Positions 28,303 through 36,015 of a DNA stretch of 44,284 nt are shown piece by piece. Positions within the stretch are counted from its first letter, which is position 1. Every line of letters begins with the position of its first letter. The DNA is taken from the NCBI RefSeq assembly GCF_016908655.1, contig NZ_JAFBEI010000021.1, positions 1 through 44,284 on the forward strand. Reading direction: 5' to 3'. The notes beneath the pieces were generated by a model. That model saw only the letters and a program-made list of their open reading frames with translations. It had not been told where the DNA came from and made no database searches. The translations under genes and the position numbers were made by a program. The DNA is from Streptococcus saliviloxodontae. Lineage in GTDB: Bacteria; Bacillota; Bacilli; Lactobacillales; Streptococcaceae.

Positions 28303-28542
28303 CTAAATAAAACGAGCGATAGAACTACCTATTAATTTAGGGAATTCATAGATTACATTGTGTCCTCCACGAATAAATTCAGTAATTGCGTACGGCATCC
28401 TTTGTAATAATTTTTTAAATAGCCGCTCCGAAATCACGTAATCGTATAATGGTCTAATTATCAACGTTGGTTGTTCCATAATACTTCCTATTGAACTTAA
28501 ATTATTATGCAATTTAATAAACTTTGTATACTGGGTTTTCAA
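28303..28542 (-). pseudogene. C-terminal fragment of an alpha/beta hydrolase
   Basis: Seventy-nine codons that match only the end of an alpha/beta-hydrolase: QPTLIIRPLYDYVISERLF is the strand with the acidic residue, and GGHNVIYEFP holds the catalytic histidine. The nucleophile half is absent, and the upstream DNA shows no continuing frame. A short form could start at the ATG at 28479 behind AGGAAG. The fragment sits at the edge of the AT-rich cassette, so the deletion may date from its insertion. Confidence 0.65.
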
Positions 28543-28622
28543 AGCAATATAATAGAATTATTTATACCAACGATAATGATAATATCGAATATTAAAGGAC
28601 TATACTGTAAGTGACAAAACAT

Positions 28623-28696
28623 AGTGGATAAATCTCATTCAGACATTATAGAGCTTTTTGACGGTATGCAAATATACTAAGATTAGTATGTTTTCA
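28623..28696 (+). repeat. Left copy of the cassette-flanking inverted repeat
   Basis: About 74 bases that match, in reverse complement, the sequence at 33897-33972 with roughly ten differences. Shared stretches include AATCTCATTCAGA, CTTTTTGACGGTATGCAAA and a hairpin ATACTAA..TTAGTAT. The pair encloses the immunity and two-component genes. Confidence 0.75.
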
Positions 28697-28844
28697 TTGC
28701 TAGGCGATAAGGGTAATCTGTTAGATCAAGTAAATAATCAATAGATAATCGTCTTTTACCATTTTCAATCTTTGACACGCCTACACATCGTTCACTCCTA
28801 TTAAAATTATAGCTGAGTTTTGAACGAATAATGAATTTTATGCC
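28683..28844 (-). pseudogene. Fragment of an XRE-type helix-turn-helix regulator
   Basis: A frame without a start codon that can be read for at least 53 residues and contains CVGVSKIENGKRRLSIDYLL, which resembles the recognition-helix and wing part of XRE/Cro-family repressors. It ends at a TAA inside the hairpin of the left inverted repeat. There is no Shine-Dalgarno or ATG in frame, so it is most likely a decayed regulator gene of the acquired cassette. The rest of 28543-28958 shows nothing else convincing. Confidence 0.45.
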
Positions 28845-28958
28845 AAATTGGCAAAAAAAATTTTGAGGAAGGGAAGTTGTTACGATGACACTCTATTTAG
28901 ATTAGTCGAGACTCATTTAACTAAACTTTCCTTCTAGTTTGATAATGTTATTTAATTC

Positions 28959-29693
28959 TTAATCATTGCTTCTTAAGGTATTAACAGTTAAGATATAGAA
29001 AATCAAACTAAATAATACATTAATCACTAGAAGTAAAATACTATCATTCCAAGACATTACTTCTAGTGCTCTACTTCTAAGAGCAATCATCGGTTGAGAA
29101 TAAGGGAAAAACTTTGTCAAACCTTCATTGATAAAAATAAGGACAAAGTTAATCATACTTCCAATTGTAGCGATCCCTATAGCTTTGCTAAAATTCCTAG
29201 TTTTTACTGTCACATAAGACTGAAGGGTAATGATTGGGAGTGAGGATAAAAGTGACAAAGCAATCCATTTAACATGAGTTGTCAAACTGAGATCAAATGA
29301 AATACCGTCAATTTTTGCTGTGACAAAGAAAACCAGCAACAGTAGAAATTGAATCGGAAGAATAATAAGAAAACCACTGAATATTTTTCCTAAATATAAT
29401 TTATGCATTGAAACTTGATTTGCCTTTAACATTTCGAGAGTTTTTCTCTCGAATTCAGGAACAAGTAATAACCCCGTAATAATTGCTAACATAGGAGGAT
29501 AAAGCAAAGTACTGTAATAAAAAGTCAACTGCCCCCACAAGATGAGAGACTGTGTTCCATCAATCAAGACAGATCGATTAGCAAAATAAATCCCTAAGCC
29601 AATAAAACTAGAAAAACTTAAGAAGGTAATACCAATCGTTAAAAGCTGAACTTTTCGAGTTTTTTTCCACTCAGCCAAGAAATAACTTTTCAT
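28959..29693 (-). CDS. lanG: Lantibiotic immunity ABC transporter permease, LanG type
   Basis: A 244-residue membrane protein with six predicted hydrophobic segments and no ATPase part. The start MKSYFLAEWKKTRK and the PEFERKTLEMLKANQVS loop after the second helix are typical of the ABC-2-like permeases in lantibiotic immunity (LanE/LanG, MutE/MutG). It begins one base after the preceding permease gene ends, and is the last gene of the F-E-G unit. Together the three proteins should expel a lantibiotic from the membrane. Codon use is very AT-rich. Confidence 0.82.
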   Translation of the reverse strand: MKSYFLAEWKKTRKVQLLTIGITFLSFSSFIGLGIYFANRSVLIDGTQSLILWGQLTFYYSTLLYPPMLAIITGLLLVPEFERKTLEMLKANQVSMHKLYLGKIFSGFLIILPIQFLLLLVFFVTAKIDGISFDLSLTTHVKWIALSLLSSLPIITLQSYVTVKTRNFSKAIGIATIGSMINFVLIFINEGLTKFFPYSQPMIALRSRALEVMSWNDSILLLVINVLFSLIFYILTVNTLRSND

Positions 29694-29694
29694 C

Positions 29695-30441
29695 TTAATC
29701 CACTCTCTTTCCTATAATGATTTTAGCAATAATGAATAACACCAAGCAATAAAAGGTGTAAGCAATAAATTTCAAAATCAACTGTTCATCTAAATTATAA
29801 GTAAATGTCCCTTCACCAAGGAATTGATATTTATAAGGTGCTAGGCTCCCTGAACCTGTAAGGGGATTGAGTAAACTTACAAAACTGTAACTTCTTGGGT
29901 TTAGGAGGATTCCTAGAAAACCACCTAACAAACCTAATGCTAACAACAGTCCTTGCTTTTCCAAAATCATCGCTAAGGTCAGATAAAGGCAAGTTAGCGA
30001 AAAAATTGCAAGCATCTGCCCTACAAATTGAATACCAATAATCTGCAAAGGAATTGAAATTCCCGTCTGTGTTCCAAAAAGATAAATGATGACAATTTCG
30101 ATAACAAACATAATAGCAAAGAATACCATTATAAATAGGAATTTATGGTAAAAAATACCTAACAGGCTTTGTCCATTTGCTGCTTGAAGTTTGAAAGTCT
30201 GTCCTTCCCGTTCATTGGCTACAATACGAGTTGCAAATACACAAATTGCAATAGGCAACATCAGAAGATTGACATTTTGATTACTGAATAGGGTACCTAC
30301 GTTTCTAAGATCTGGATGAGAAGACAAAACCGACATAAAGGTCGCAATATTCCATAGTGTAGCAACCAGCATCAGAATAGTAACTATGGAAAAAGATTTT
30401 GTACGTTTACTTTTTAACCACTCAATAAAAATACCTTTCAT
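29695..30441 (-). CDS. lanE: Lantibiotic immunity ABC transporter permease, LanE type
   Basis: A 248-residue permease with about six hydrophobic segments. MKGIFIEWLKSKRTKSFS and ANEREGQTFKLQAANGQS occur at the same relative places as in the LanG-type neighbour, so the two are distant homologues that form a heterodimeric channel. It starts one base after the ATPase gene and is followed by lanG after one base, so all three are translationally linked. Confidence 0.82.
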   Translation of the reverse strand: MKGIFIEWLKSKRTKSFSIVTILMLVATLWNIATFMSVLSSHPDLRNVGTLFSNQNVNLLMLPIAICVFATRIVANEREGQTFKLQAANGQSLLGIFYHKFLFIMVFFAIMFVIEIVIIYLFGTQTGISIPLQIIGIQFVGQMLAIFSLTCLYLTLAMILEKQGLLLALGLLGGFLGILLNPRSYSFVSLLNPLTGSGSLAPYKYQFLGEGTFTYNLDEQLILKFIAYTFYCLVLFIIAKIIIGKRVD

Positions 30442-30442
30442 C

Positions 30443-31351
30443 TTACGCCTCCTTCGTTAAGGATAGGAAAATATCTTCTAGTGTTTCGCTTTCTCTGACC
30501 ACGCGGAAAATACGATAGCCATTTCCTGTTAAATAGCTGACAAGATCTGCCAATTGGCTGTTTTCCATATTACTTAGTTTAACATGACTAGCAGAAACAC
30601 CTAAAACCTCTACTAAATCAAACTCGACTAAGCTTTGAACGATATTTTGATGCGAAAAATCTCCCCCAATTTCAATCCATGTATTTGATTTAATGGCTTC
30701 AATTTCCCCTTCGTACACTAGACGACCGCGATTGATAATACCTACTCGATCAGCAATATGTTCAATCTCTGGTAGGATATGACTAGAAATAAAGACTGTT
30801 AATCCTTCTTCTTTTGCCAATTTTACAATCAATTCACGAATTTCGTGAATACCAGCGGGGTCAAGTCCATTAGTTGGTTCATCAAGTAACAGAATCTTAG
30901 GTTTCTTAACCAGTGCAAAAGCTAACGCCAAGCGTTGCTTCATTCCTAGAGAATAATTTTTAACTAGTTTTTTGCGATTTTTCTCCTCTGATAGTCCTAC
31001 CAATTCCAAGGTCGGCCAAATCGCTTCTTCATCAAATCCTAGCATTTTTTGAAAAACCAGTAGATTTTCATAACCCGTCAGATTAGGATAATAAGATGGT
31101 TCTTCAATCATTGAGCCAATCTGATCTAGGTATGTCTTATCTTTTTTAGTATCTCGACCATTAACTAGTATCTTTCCTGAAGTTGGAGTAACTAGAGACA
31201 GTATCATTTTCATGGTTGTCGTCTTACCTGCACCATTTGGACCGAGAAAACCGTAAATCTCTCCTTCTCGGACCGTAATTGTTTCCAAGTCTACAGTTGT
31301 AACCTCTTTGTAGACTTTTGATAAGTTATGGAGTTCAATAACATTTTTCAT
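30443..31351 (-). CDS. lanF: Lantibiotic immunity ABC transporter ATPase, LanF type
   Basis: A 302-residue ATPase. Walker A is GPNGAGKTT (residues 37-45), the signature is the variant YSLGMKQR, and Walker B is ILLLDEP followed by TNGLDPAGI. In place of the Q-loop it has MIEEPSYYPNLT (Glu83/Glu84), the E-loop that marks lantibiotic-immunity and bacitracin-type ABC proteins. A C-terminal 80-residue domain follows. GGTGAG precedes the ATG, and a TATAAT (31405-31410) lies about 55 bases upstream, so the unit can be expressed apart from the small peptide gene before it. Confidence 0.88.
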   Translation of the reverse strand: MKNVIELHNLSKVYKEVTTVDLETITVREGEIYGFLGPNGAGKTTTMKMILSLVTPTSGKILVNGRDTKKDKTYLDQIGSMIEEPSYYPNLTGYENLLVFQKMLGFDEEAIWPTLELVGLSEEKNRKKLVKNYSLGMKQRLALAFALVKKPKILLLDEPTNGLDPAGIHEIRELIVKLAKEEGLTVFISSHILPEIEHIADRVGIINRGRLVYEGEIEAIKSNTWIEIGGDFSHQNIVQSLVEFDLVEVLGVSASHVKLSNMENSQLADLVSYLTGNGYRIFRVVRESETLEDIFLSLTKEA

Positions 31352-31404
31352 TTTTACTCACCTTTGCTAAGTCTCAACTTTTAAGACCCTTTCTTTATAC
31401 TATA

Positions 31405-31410
31405 ATTATA
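31405..31410 (-). promoter_or_regulatory. -10 of an internal promoter for the immunity genes
   Basis: TATAAT on the minus strand 54 bases before lanF. No clear -35; the motif ATTAAGA at 31431-31437 also recurs in the divergent region (TTAAGA), so it could be a response-regulator site. Weakly supported. Confidence 0.35.
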
Positions 31411-31509
31411 TCCATCTAAGTTAAAGATAACATTAAGACAGAGAAAAGTTTACCTTAAATCTTAGACTCGATAAATTTTCTATAACTTAGATTTGTTTCC
31501 ATAAGATTC

Positions 31510-31623
31510 TTATGAGTATCTTTGTATACCATCACCAACTTTCTTCCCAGCACCAATAATCTGATCGAGTTCCTCGAGACTGAGTTCTCGGATAGTTTCA
31601 ACTAATTCTTGTTGCTTTTGCAT
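31510..31623 (-). pseudogene. Truncated lantibiotic precursor gene (lanA-like relic)
   Basis: A 37-codon frame behind AAAGGAG (spacing 9). The first 25 residues read like a class II lantibiotic leader: ELSLEELDQIIGAG ends in the GA cleavage motif and, as I recall them, is nearly the same as in SA-FF22 and salivaricin B precursors. The putative core is only GKKVGDGIQRYS with no Cys. Beyond the stop the same frame goes on as E-S-Y-G-N, which lines up with the S-H-E-C-x-x-N part of those lantibiotics if the stop replaces His and Ser replaces the first Cys. It therefore looks like a killed lantibiotic gene; a role as a short signal peptide cannot be excluded. Confidence 0.6.
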
Positions 31624-31803
31624 AATTGGTTTCTCCTTTCTGTTTAGGATAATTTAGTTTCTGGATTAGTTATCCTCTCCTTGTTACGAGTTCATTTTAC
31701 GATTACAACTTAAAGCTAGAGTTAAGAAAACATAAATTTAATTTTAAGATTTTTTAGTACAATTTTTGTGATATAATTTTAACAAACATTTAGAGGTGAT
31801 TGC
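31624..31803. promoter_or_regulatory. Divergent promoter region between peptide relic and two-component genes
   Basis: The plus strand has TGA-TATAAT (31769-31777), an extended -10 about 26 bases before the response-regulator start. For the peptide, a TAAAAT on the minus strand near 31695 is the best -10, with no -35. TTAAGA-type repeats at 31713 and 31744 could bind the response regulator. Confidence 0.45.
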
Positions 31804-32502
31804 ATGAACTTTGAAGAACAGTTATTGAATAAGCGTATACTAATAGTAGATGATGATATTGCATTGAACGATTCTATAAAAGAAGTACTCGTTAATCGAG
31901 GTTTCAAGAAGATTAGCTGTGCCTACAGTATTAGCGAGGGAATTGATATTTTCTCTGTATCACATATTGATTTAATAATTTTAGACGTTATGCTCCCAGA
32001 TGGTGAAGGATACTTGCTTTCTAAATATGTTAGAAAGTCTTCTGATGTTCCAATTATATTTTTAACTGCAAAAAACAATCCAGATGATGAAATAAAGGGG
32101 CTTGATTCTGGAGGTGACGATTATGTTACAAAGCCATTTCTTCCTAAAACTTTAACCTATAGGATTATTGCACTATTGAGAAGATCCTATAAAGATGAAT
32201 CTGAATTGATTGAATTAACTAACTGCACTATAGATTTAAATAATGCAAGTGTCAAAAAAAATGGTAAAAATCTATCCTTAACACCTACAGAAATCCAGAT
32301 TCTTCGTAAACTATACGCTAATAAAAATTATATTGTGTCTACTGAAACTATTTGTGACACTGTTTGGGGTATTGAAAGTTTCGGGTATGAAAAATCTCTT
32401 ATGGTCCATATTCGAAATATTAGAGAAAAAATCGAGATCACACCTTCTAAACCCAATCATTTAATTACAGTCAAGGGCCTTGGTTATAAGCTTATTATTT
32501 AA
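31804..32502 (+). CDS. OmpR-family response regulator (lantibiotic LanR type)
   Basis: A 232-residue regulator. The receiver domain (residues 10-125) has the acidic pocket VDDD, phospho-Asp61 in IILDVMLPDG and the switch Lys in YVTKPF. The C-terminal winged helix (about 140-232) ends VHIRNIREKI, then TVKGLGYKL, as in OmpR/PhoB. AGAGGTGA precedes the ATG. The histidine kinase gene starts 18 bases later. The gene is far more AT-rich than the flanking housekeeping genes and stands divergent from a lantibiotic relic and immunity genes, the layout of salivaricin and SA-FF22 regulatory pairs. Confidence 0.88.
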   Translation: MNFEEQLLNKRILIVDDDIALNDSIKEVLVNRGFKKISCAYSISEGIDIFSVSHIDLIILDVMLPDGEGYLLSKYVRKSSDVPIIFLTAKNNPDDEIKGLDSGGDDYVTKPFLPKTLTYRIIALLRRSYKDESELIELTNCTIDLNNASVKKNGKNLSLTPTEIQILRKLYANKNYIVSTETICDTVWGIESFGYEKSLMVHIRNIREKIEITPSKPNHLITVKGLGYKLII

Positions 32503-32520
32503 ATATTTAAGGTATATATT

Positions 32521-33891
32521 ATGAATATTTTCAAAAAGAATATACTAAGATTCATCTTATCATTTATGTTTATTATTATAGTTGATATTACCCTTTTAAG
32601 TATTGCTGCTAACTATATTCGAAGTCAACAATCTGCCTCAAATATTATTGAGACGGTATCTTCTGAGATTAATTTATCAAATGGTAATTATATTGTTAGT
32701 CCTGCAGCTAAACAGTTAATTGATAAAAATGATTTGTGGATTATGATTATTGATAAAAATAGCGGTAAGGAAAAGTTCAGTATTGATAAACCAAAAGAGA
32801 TTAATAGTCAATTTGATTTTGCTGATGTAATTCGATTTTCTCGCTTTTACTTAGAAGATTATCCTGTTTTTACTCAAATAAAAGATGATGATGGGGATAT
32901 TTACATTATTGCATTTCCTAAAGATAGTATAATTAGATACAGTAATAATTATTTTGATCTGAAAAGGATACAAATAATTCCTATCATCTTGCTAGCAATT
33001 ATTTTTGCTAATATTTTATTCTGTTTATTACTATACATATACAGTATTACTTTCGTAAATAGAAATATTAAACCAATTATTGATGCAATTATAAAACTAC
33101 CAAATGGTGAACTCTCTCAGGTTAGGTCGGTGAGAGAACTCGACAAATTGACACTTGCTATTAATTCTGCAAACCAAAAACTTCGTGAAAATGAGGAATT
33201 TAAAGAAAATTGGATTTCTGGAATTGCTCACGATATTAAAACACCTTTGTCAGTAATTGTATCTAACACGTCTCTAGCAATTGAAAAAACAAAAGATTCT
33301 AACTTACTAAAACACTTAAAACCTACTTTAGTTGAAAGTCATTATATTCAAAATTTGCTTAATGACTTAAATATTTTTGCTAGACTAACAAATGGTAATT
33401 TAAAATTAAAACAGGAAATTATTGACATTGTACCTTTCTTCAAAGAAATATTAATCCAAATTATAAATCAAGAAATCTGGGATGAATTCAATTTTGAATT
33501 TGTCCCTGATAACAAATTAGTTGATAAAAAAATGTATGTAGAAGGGGCTCTTATTTCAAGAGTTATTCATAATCTTATTTATAATTCAGTGTTACATAAC
33601 CACTCAGGCTGTGATATTCAAATTATTATTAAACATCTAAGAGAGAATGGTTTTTCTGTTACTGTACGAGATAATGGAGTTGGTACTTCTTCAGATAGAC
33701 TTAAAAGTATTAATAAAATTGAAAAATTCAATTTTGATATATCAGGAGTTCGTAGAAGTGGTATGGGCTTAAAAATTTCTAACCAAATTGTTGCTCTCCA
33801 TGGTGGAAGTATGGAAATTACCAGTGAGCAAGGCAAATACTTCCAAACTACAATAATGCTTCCACTTCAAAAAACTACAACTGTAGATTAA
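32521..33891 (+). CDS. Membrane histidine kinase (lantibiotic LanK type)
   Basis: A 456-residue sensor kinase. One membrane segment is at about 9-29 and a second at about 155-180, leaving an extracellular loop of about 125 residues that should detect the peptide or cell-envelope signal. The H-box is AHDIKTPLSV with His237, the N-box is VIHNLIYNSVLHNHS, and the ATP lid has RDNGVG and GMGLKISNQIV. All catalytic boxes are intact, so the kinase is likely active although the peptide gene is broken. The stop lies a few bases before the right inverted repeat, whose hairpin can end the transcript. Confidence 0.9.
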   Translation: MNIFKKNILRFILSFMFIIIVDITLLSIAANYIRSQQSASNIIETVSSEINLSNGNYIVSPAAKQLIDKNDLWIMIIDKNSGKEKFSIDKPKEINSQFDFADVIRFSRFYLEDYPVFTQIKDDDGDIYIIAFPKDSIIRYSNNYFDLKRIQIIPIILLAIIFANILFCLLLYIYSITFVNRNIKPIIDAIIKLPNGELSQVRSVRELDKLTLAINSANQKLRENEEFKENWISGIAHDIKTPLSVIVSNTSLAIEKTKDSNLLKHLKPTLVESHYIQNLLNDLNIFARLTNGNLKLKQEIIDIVPFFKEILIQIINQEIWDEFNFEFVPDNKLVDKKMYVEGALISRVIHNLIYNSVLHNHSGCDIQIIIKHLRENGFSVTVRDNGVGTSSDRLKSINKIEKFNFDISGVRRSGMGLKISNQIVALHGGSMEITSEQGKYFQTTIMLPLQKTTTVD

Positions 33892-33896
33892 TATAC

Positions 33897-33972
33897 AAAA
33901 AACATACTAAGATTAGTATGTTTGCATACCGTCAAAAAGTCCTACAATATCTGAATGAGATTCACCCACTAC
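33897..33972 (-). repeat. Right copy of the cassette-flanking inverted repeat
   Basis: Reverse complement of the repeat at 28623-28696 at roughly 85 percent identity by eye. It holds the hairpin ACATACTAA..TTAGTATGT, followed by TTTG, and can terminate the kinase transcript. Next to it CTACAATATCTG and CAGATATTATAG form a further inverted repeat (33941-33982). Confidence 0.75.
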
Positions 33973-33987
33973 AGATATTATAGAGCC

Positions 33988-34636
33988 GATTATTAGACTA
34001 ATGCCCGTAACAACGGGCTTTTATCATGTTCTAAAGCCTCCATCTGAAAATGGATCTTCATATTCTTTTACACTCAAGAATCAAGAGCAATGTCATCTCT
34101 CTCCTGGTCTCGTATGTATTTCGCAACAGTTTTTTCGTTCAGTCCGACCGTACCGACGTAATACCCTCTTGCCCAAAACTTACGATTCCCATACTTATAT
34201 TTCAGATTGGCATGCTTATCAAATATCATCAATGAACTCTTGCTTTTTAAATATCCCATAAAATCGGAAATCGCAAGTTTTGGTGGGATAAGAACAAGCA
34301 TATGAACATGGTCTGGCATCATATGTCCTTCAATAATTTCAACTCCTCTATATTGACAAAGTTGGCGAATAATACTTATCAGATCCTCTCGAACCTTGTA
34401 TTATATCACCTTACGGCGATATTTTGGTGTGAAAACGATGTGATATTTGCACATCCATTTCGTGTGTGATAAACTGTAACTGGTTTTTGCCATGCTAAAC
34501 TAGTCCACTGGACTAGTTTACTCCTCCTTATCTGACCTGAACACTTAGATTATACAGGAAAAATAAATGGAAGCTCAAAGCCTTGTCAGCCACCAGCATA
34601 GCTGGTGATTTTCTTGTTTTTCTCTGAGAGAAAAAC
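33988..34636 (-). mobile_element. Defective IS200-type insertion element, copy 1
   Basis: About 649 bases that match 40827-41475 nearly base for base in the same orientation. It has an end hairpin GCCCGT/ACGGGC (34003-34018), a broken tnpA, and a second end with CACCAGC/GCTGGTG (34591-34607) and the palindrome TTTTTCTCTGAGAGAAAAA. No terminal inverted repeats or target duplication, as usual for IS200/IS605 elements. The element lies between the right cassette repeat and the rplJ-rplL terminator. Confidence 0.8.
34024..34493 (-). pseudogene. tnpA: IS200-type HUH transposase, broken (copy 1)
   Basis: A 470-base remnant that would encode about 156 residues. The start MAKTSYSLSHTKWMCKYHIVF, the HUH motif MPDHVHM and the tyrosine in AKYIRDQE identify TnpA_REP/IS200 transposase. 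It has an in-frame TAA after YRRKVI, and the C-terminus shifts frame after IALDS, where an extra T would restore LSVKEYEDPF. Both lesions recur in copy 2. AAGGAGGAG is separated from the ATG by an 11-bp hairpin (34497-34519). Confidence 0.85.
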
Positions 34637-34639
34637 AAG

Positions 34640-34669
34640 AAAACCACTATTCCGAAGAATAGCGGTTTT
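34640..34669 (-). terminator. Terminator of rplJ-rplL
   Basis: AAAACCACTATTC pairs with GAATAGCGGTTTT (13 bp including one G-U on the minus strand) around a CGAA loop, with a T-run on the minus strand, 34 bases after the rplL stop. Confidence 0.9.
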
Positions 34670-34703
34670 ATTATATTTTTAGGCTACTTGCGTAGTTACC
34701 TTA

Positions 34704-35069
34704 TTATTTAAGAGTAACTGAAGCTCCAGCTTCTTCAAGTTTAGCTTTAAGTTCTTCAGCTTCTGCTGCAGAAACACCTTCTTTAAGAACTGATGGTGCA
34801 CCGTCAACAAGAGCTTTAGCTTCTTTAAGACCTTCGCCTGTGATTTCACGTACAACTTTGATAACGCCAACTTTTTTGTCGCCAGCTGAAGTCAATTCAA
34901 CGTCGAATGAATCTTTAGCAGCACCAGCATCAGCAGGTCCAGCTACAGCAGCTACAGGAGCAGCAGCAGTTACGCCAAACTCTTCTTCGATAGCTTTTAC
35001 AAGGTCGTTCAATTCAAGGATTGAAGCTTCTTTAATTTCAGCAATAATGTTTTCAATGTTCAATGCCAT
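34704..35069 (-). CDS. rplL: Ribosomal protein bL12 (L7/L12)
   Basis: A 121-residue stalk protein that recruits translation factors to the ribosome. It begins [20 protein letters not shown], has the Ala/Pro/Gly hinge at about 40-55 and the C-terminal globular domain with [20 protein letters not shown]-like residues. GGAGG precedes the ATG at 35069; an ATG five codons earlier gives an atypical length. It follows rplJ after a 72-base gap. Confidence 0.97.
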   Translation of the reverse strand: MALNIENIIAEIKEASILELNDLVKAIEEEFGVTAAAPVAAVAGPADAGAAKDSFDVELTSAGDKKVGVIKVVREITGEGLKEAKALVDGAPSVLKEGVSAAEAEELKAKLEEAGASVTLK

Positions 35070-35141
35070 TGTGATTTCCTCCAAATATAAATTAAATGTT
35101 AAATAATTGCGTAGCCTAAGCTACTTGTTTTGAAGAGATGC

Positions 35142-35645
35142 TTATGCAGCACCGTCTTCTTTGCTTTCTGCAACAGCTTTGACAGCGTATGCAACGTTGC
35201 GCACTGGCGCTTGAAGAACAGAAAGGAGCATAGAAAGCATACCTTCGCGGTTTGGCAATGTTGCAAGAGCTTGGATTTCTTCTTTTGAAGAAACAGCGCC
35301 TTCGATTGCACCACCTTTGATTTCAAGTGCTTCTGCGTCTTTAGCAAAATCGTTAATAACTTTAGCTGGTGCGATAACGTCTTCGTTAGAAAATGCTACT
35401 GCAGATGGTCCAACAAAAAGTTCTTTAAGATCATCAAGACCTGCTTTTTCAGCTGCACGAGTCAAGATTGAGTTTTTGATAACTTTGAACTCAACATCGT
35501 TTTCACGAAGATTACGACGAAGTACAGTATCTTGCTCAACAGTAAGACCACGTGAGTCAACAACGACGATAGATGCTGCAGCTTTCATTTTCTCAGCAAC
35601 AATTTCGACTTGTTCAGCTTTTTTAGCAATAATAGCTTCACTCAT
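35142..35645 (-). CDS. rplJ: Ribosomal protein uL10
   Basis: A 167-residue base of the ribosomal stalk that binds 23S rRNA and anchors L7/L12 dimers. It starts [20 protein letters not shown] and has [14 protein letters not shown] and [24 protein letters not shown] lies about 11 bases before the ATG. A structured leader that can bind the L10-L12 complex for autogenous control lies upstream. Confidence 0.97.
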   Translation of the reverse strand: MSEAIIAKKAEQVEIVAEKMKAAASIVVVDSRGLTVEQDTVLRRNLRENDVEFKVIKNSILTRAAEKAGLDDLKELFVGPSAVAFSNEDVIAPAKVINDFAKDAEALEIKGGAIEGAVSSKEEIQALATLPNREGMLSMLLSVLQAPVRNVAYAVKAVAESKEDGAA

Positions 35646-35654
35646 TTTTAGTTT

Positions 35655-35815
35655 TACCTCCGTAATTATTTTTGGGCTAGGCACAAAAAAATCGCACCTA
35701 AACCTAGACACGAAAGTACAATACGTTACAAATTTATAGTTACGTTTTGTGCCTCGGCAGGAATATTATGAGCACTGCTCCCCTGCTGTCTTAGGTCAGT
35801 TTTATTACAAAACCT
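35655..35815 (-). promoter_or_regulatory. L10 leader RNA (autoregulatory)
   Basis: The minus-strand leader has GACAGCAGG with a GAGC/GCTC hairpin closed by CCTGC, the typical L10 leader bulged stem, and a 10-bp long-range pairing AGGCACAAAA (35745-35754) with TTTTGTGCCT (35679-35688). A T-rich stretch sits at that second arm, so attenuation is possible. It matches the known Firmicute rplJ leader type, in which the L10(L12) complex represses its own operon. Confidence 0.75.
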
Positions 35816-35820
35816 CATTT

Positions 35821-35849
35821 ATAATATCACGTATTCGATATACTGTCAA
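35821..35849 (-). promoter_or_regulatory. rplJ-rplL promoter
   Basis: TTGACA (35844-35849), a 17-base spacer and TATTAT (35821-35826) on the minus strand, a strong consensus-like promoter as expected for a ribosomal operon. Confidence 0.85.
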
Positions 35850-35986
35850 CACTTTTTAGCAAAAAAAAATACTATTTTTTTATTTCTTTCATTAATAATC
35901 TTTCAAACGAAAATATTAAAGAGATTAGTCAAGTAGGATTTATTTCTGGTGGAATGGTATTATAGTATTATTTTATAGCTTTTTTG

Positions 35987-36015
35987 TTGACTTATTTGCA
36001 AATAAGTAATACAAT
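35987..36015 (+). promoter_or_regulatory. clpL promoter with an 18-bp palindrome in the spacer
   Basis: TTGACT, a 17-base spacer and TACAAT on the plus strand. The perfect palindrome ACTTATTTGCAAATAAGT (35990-36007) fills the spacer and the end of the -35, an ideal place for a repressor. No CtsR heptad repeat and no CIRCE element was found. The transcript then has a leader of about 140 bases before clpL. Confidence 0.75.

Noticed and set aside
34001-34261. Plus-strand frames in the IS200 copies (also at 40810-41100)
   Set aside because: Antisense to tnpA, whose HUH and tyrosine motifs on the minus strand are unmistakable.
35317-35739. Plus-strand frame of 140 codons over rplJ
   Set aside because: Shadow of the highly biased ribosomal gene codons on the opposite strand.
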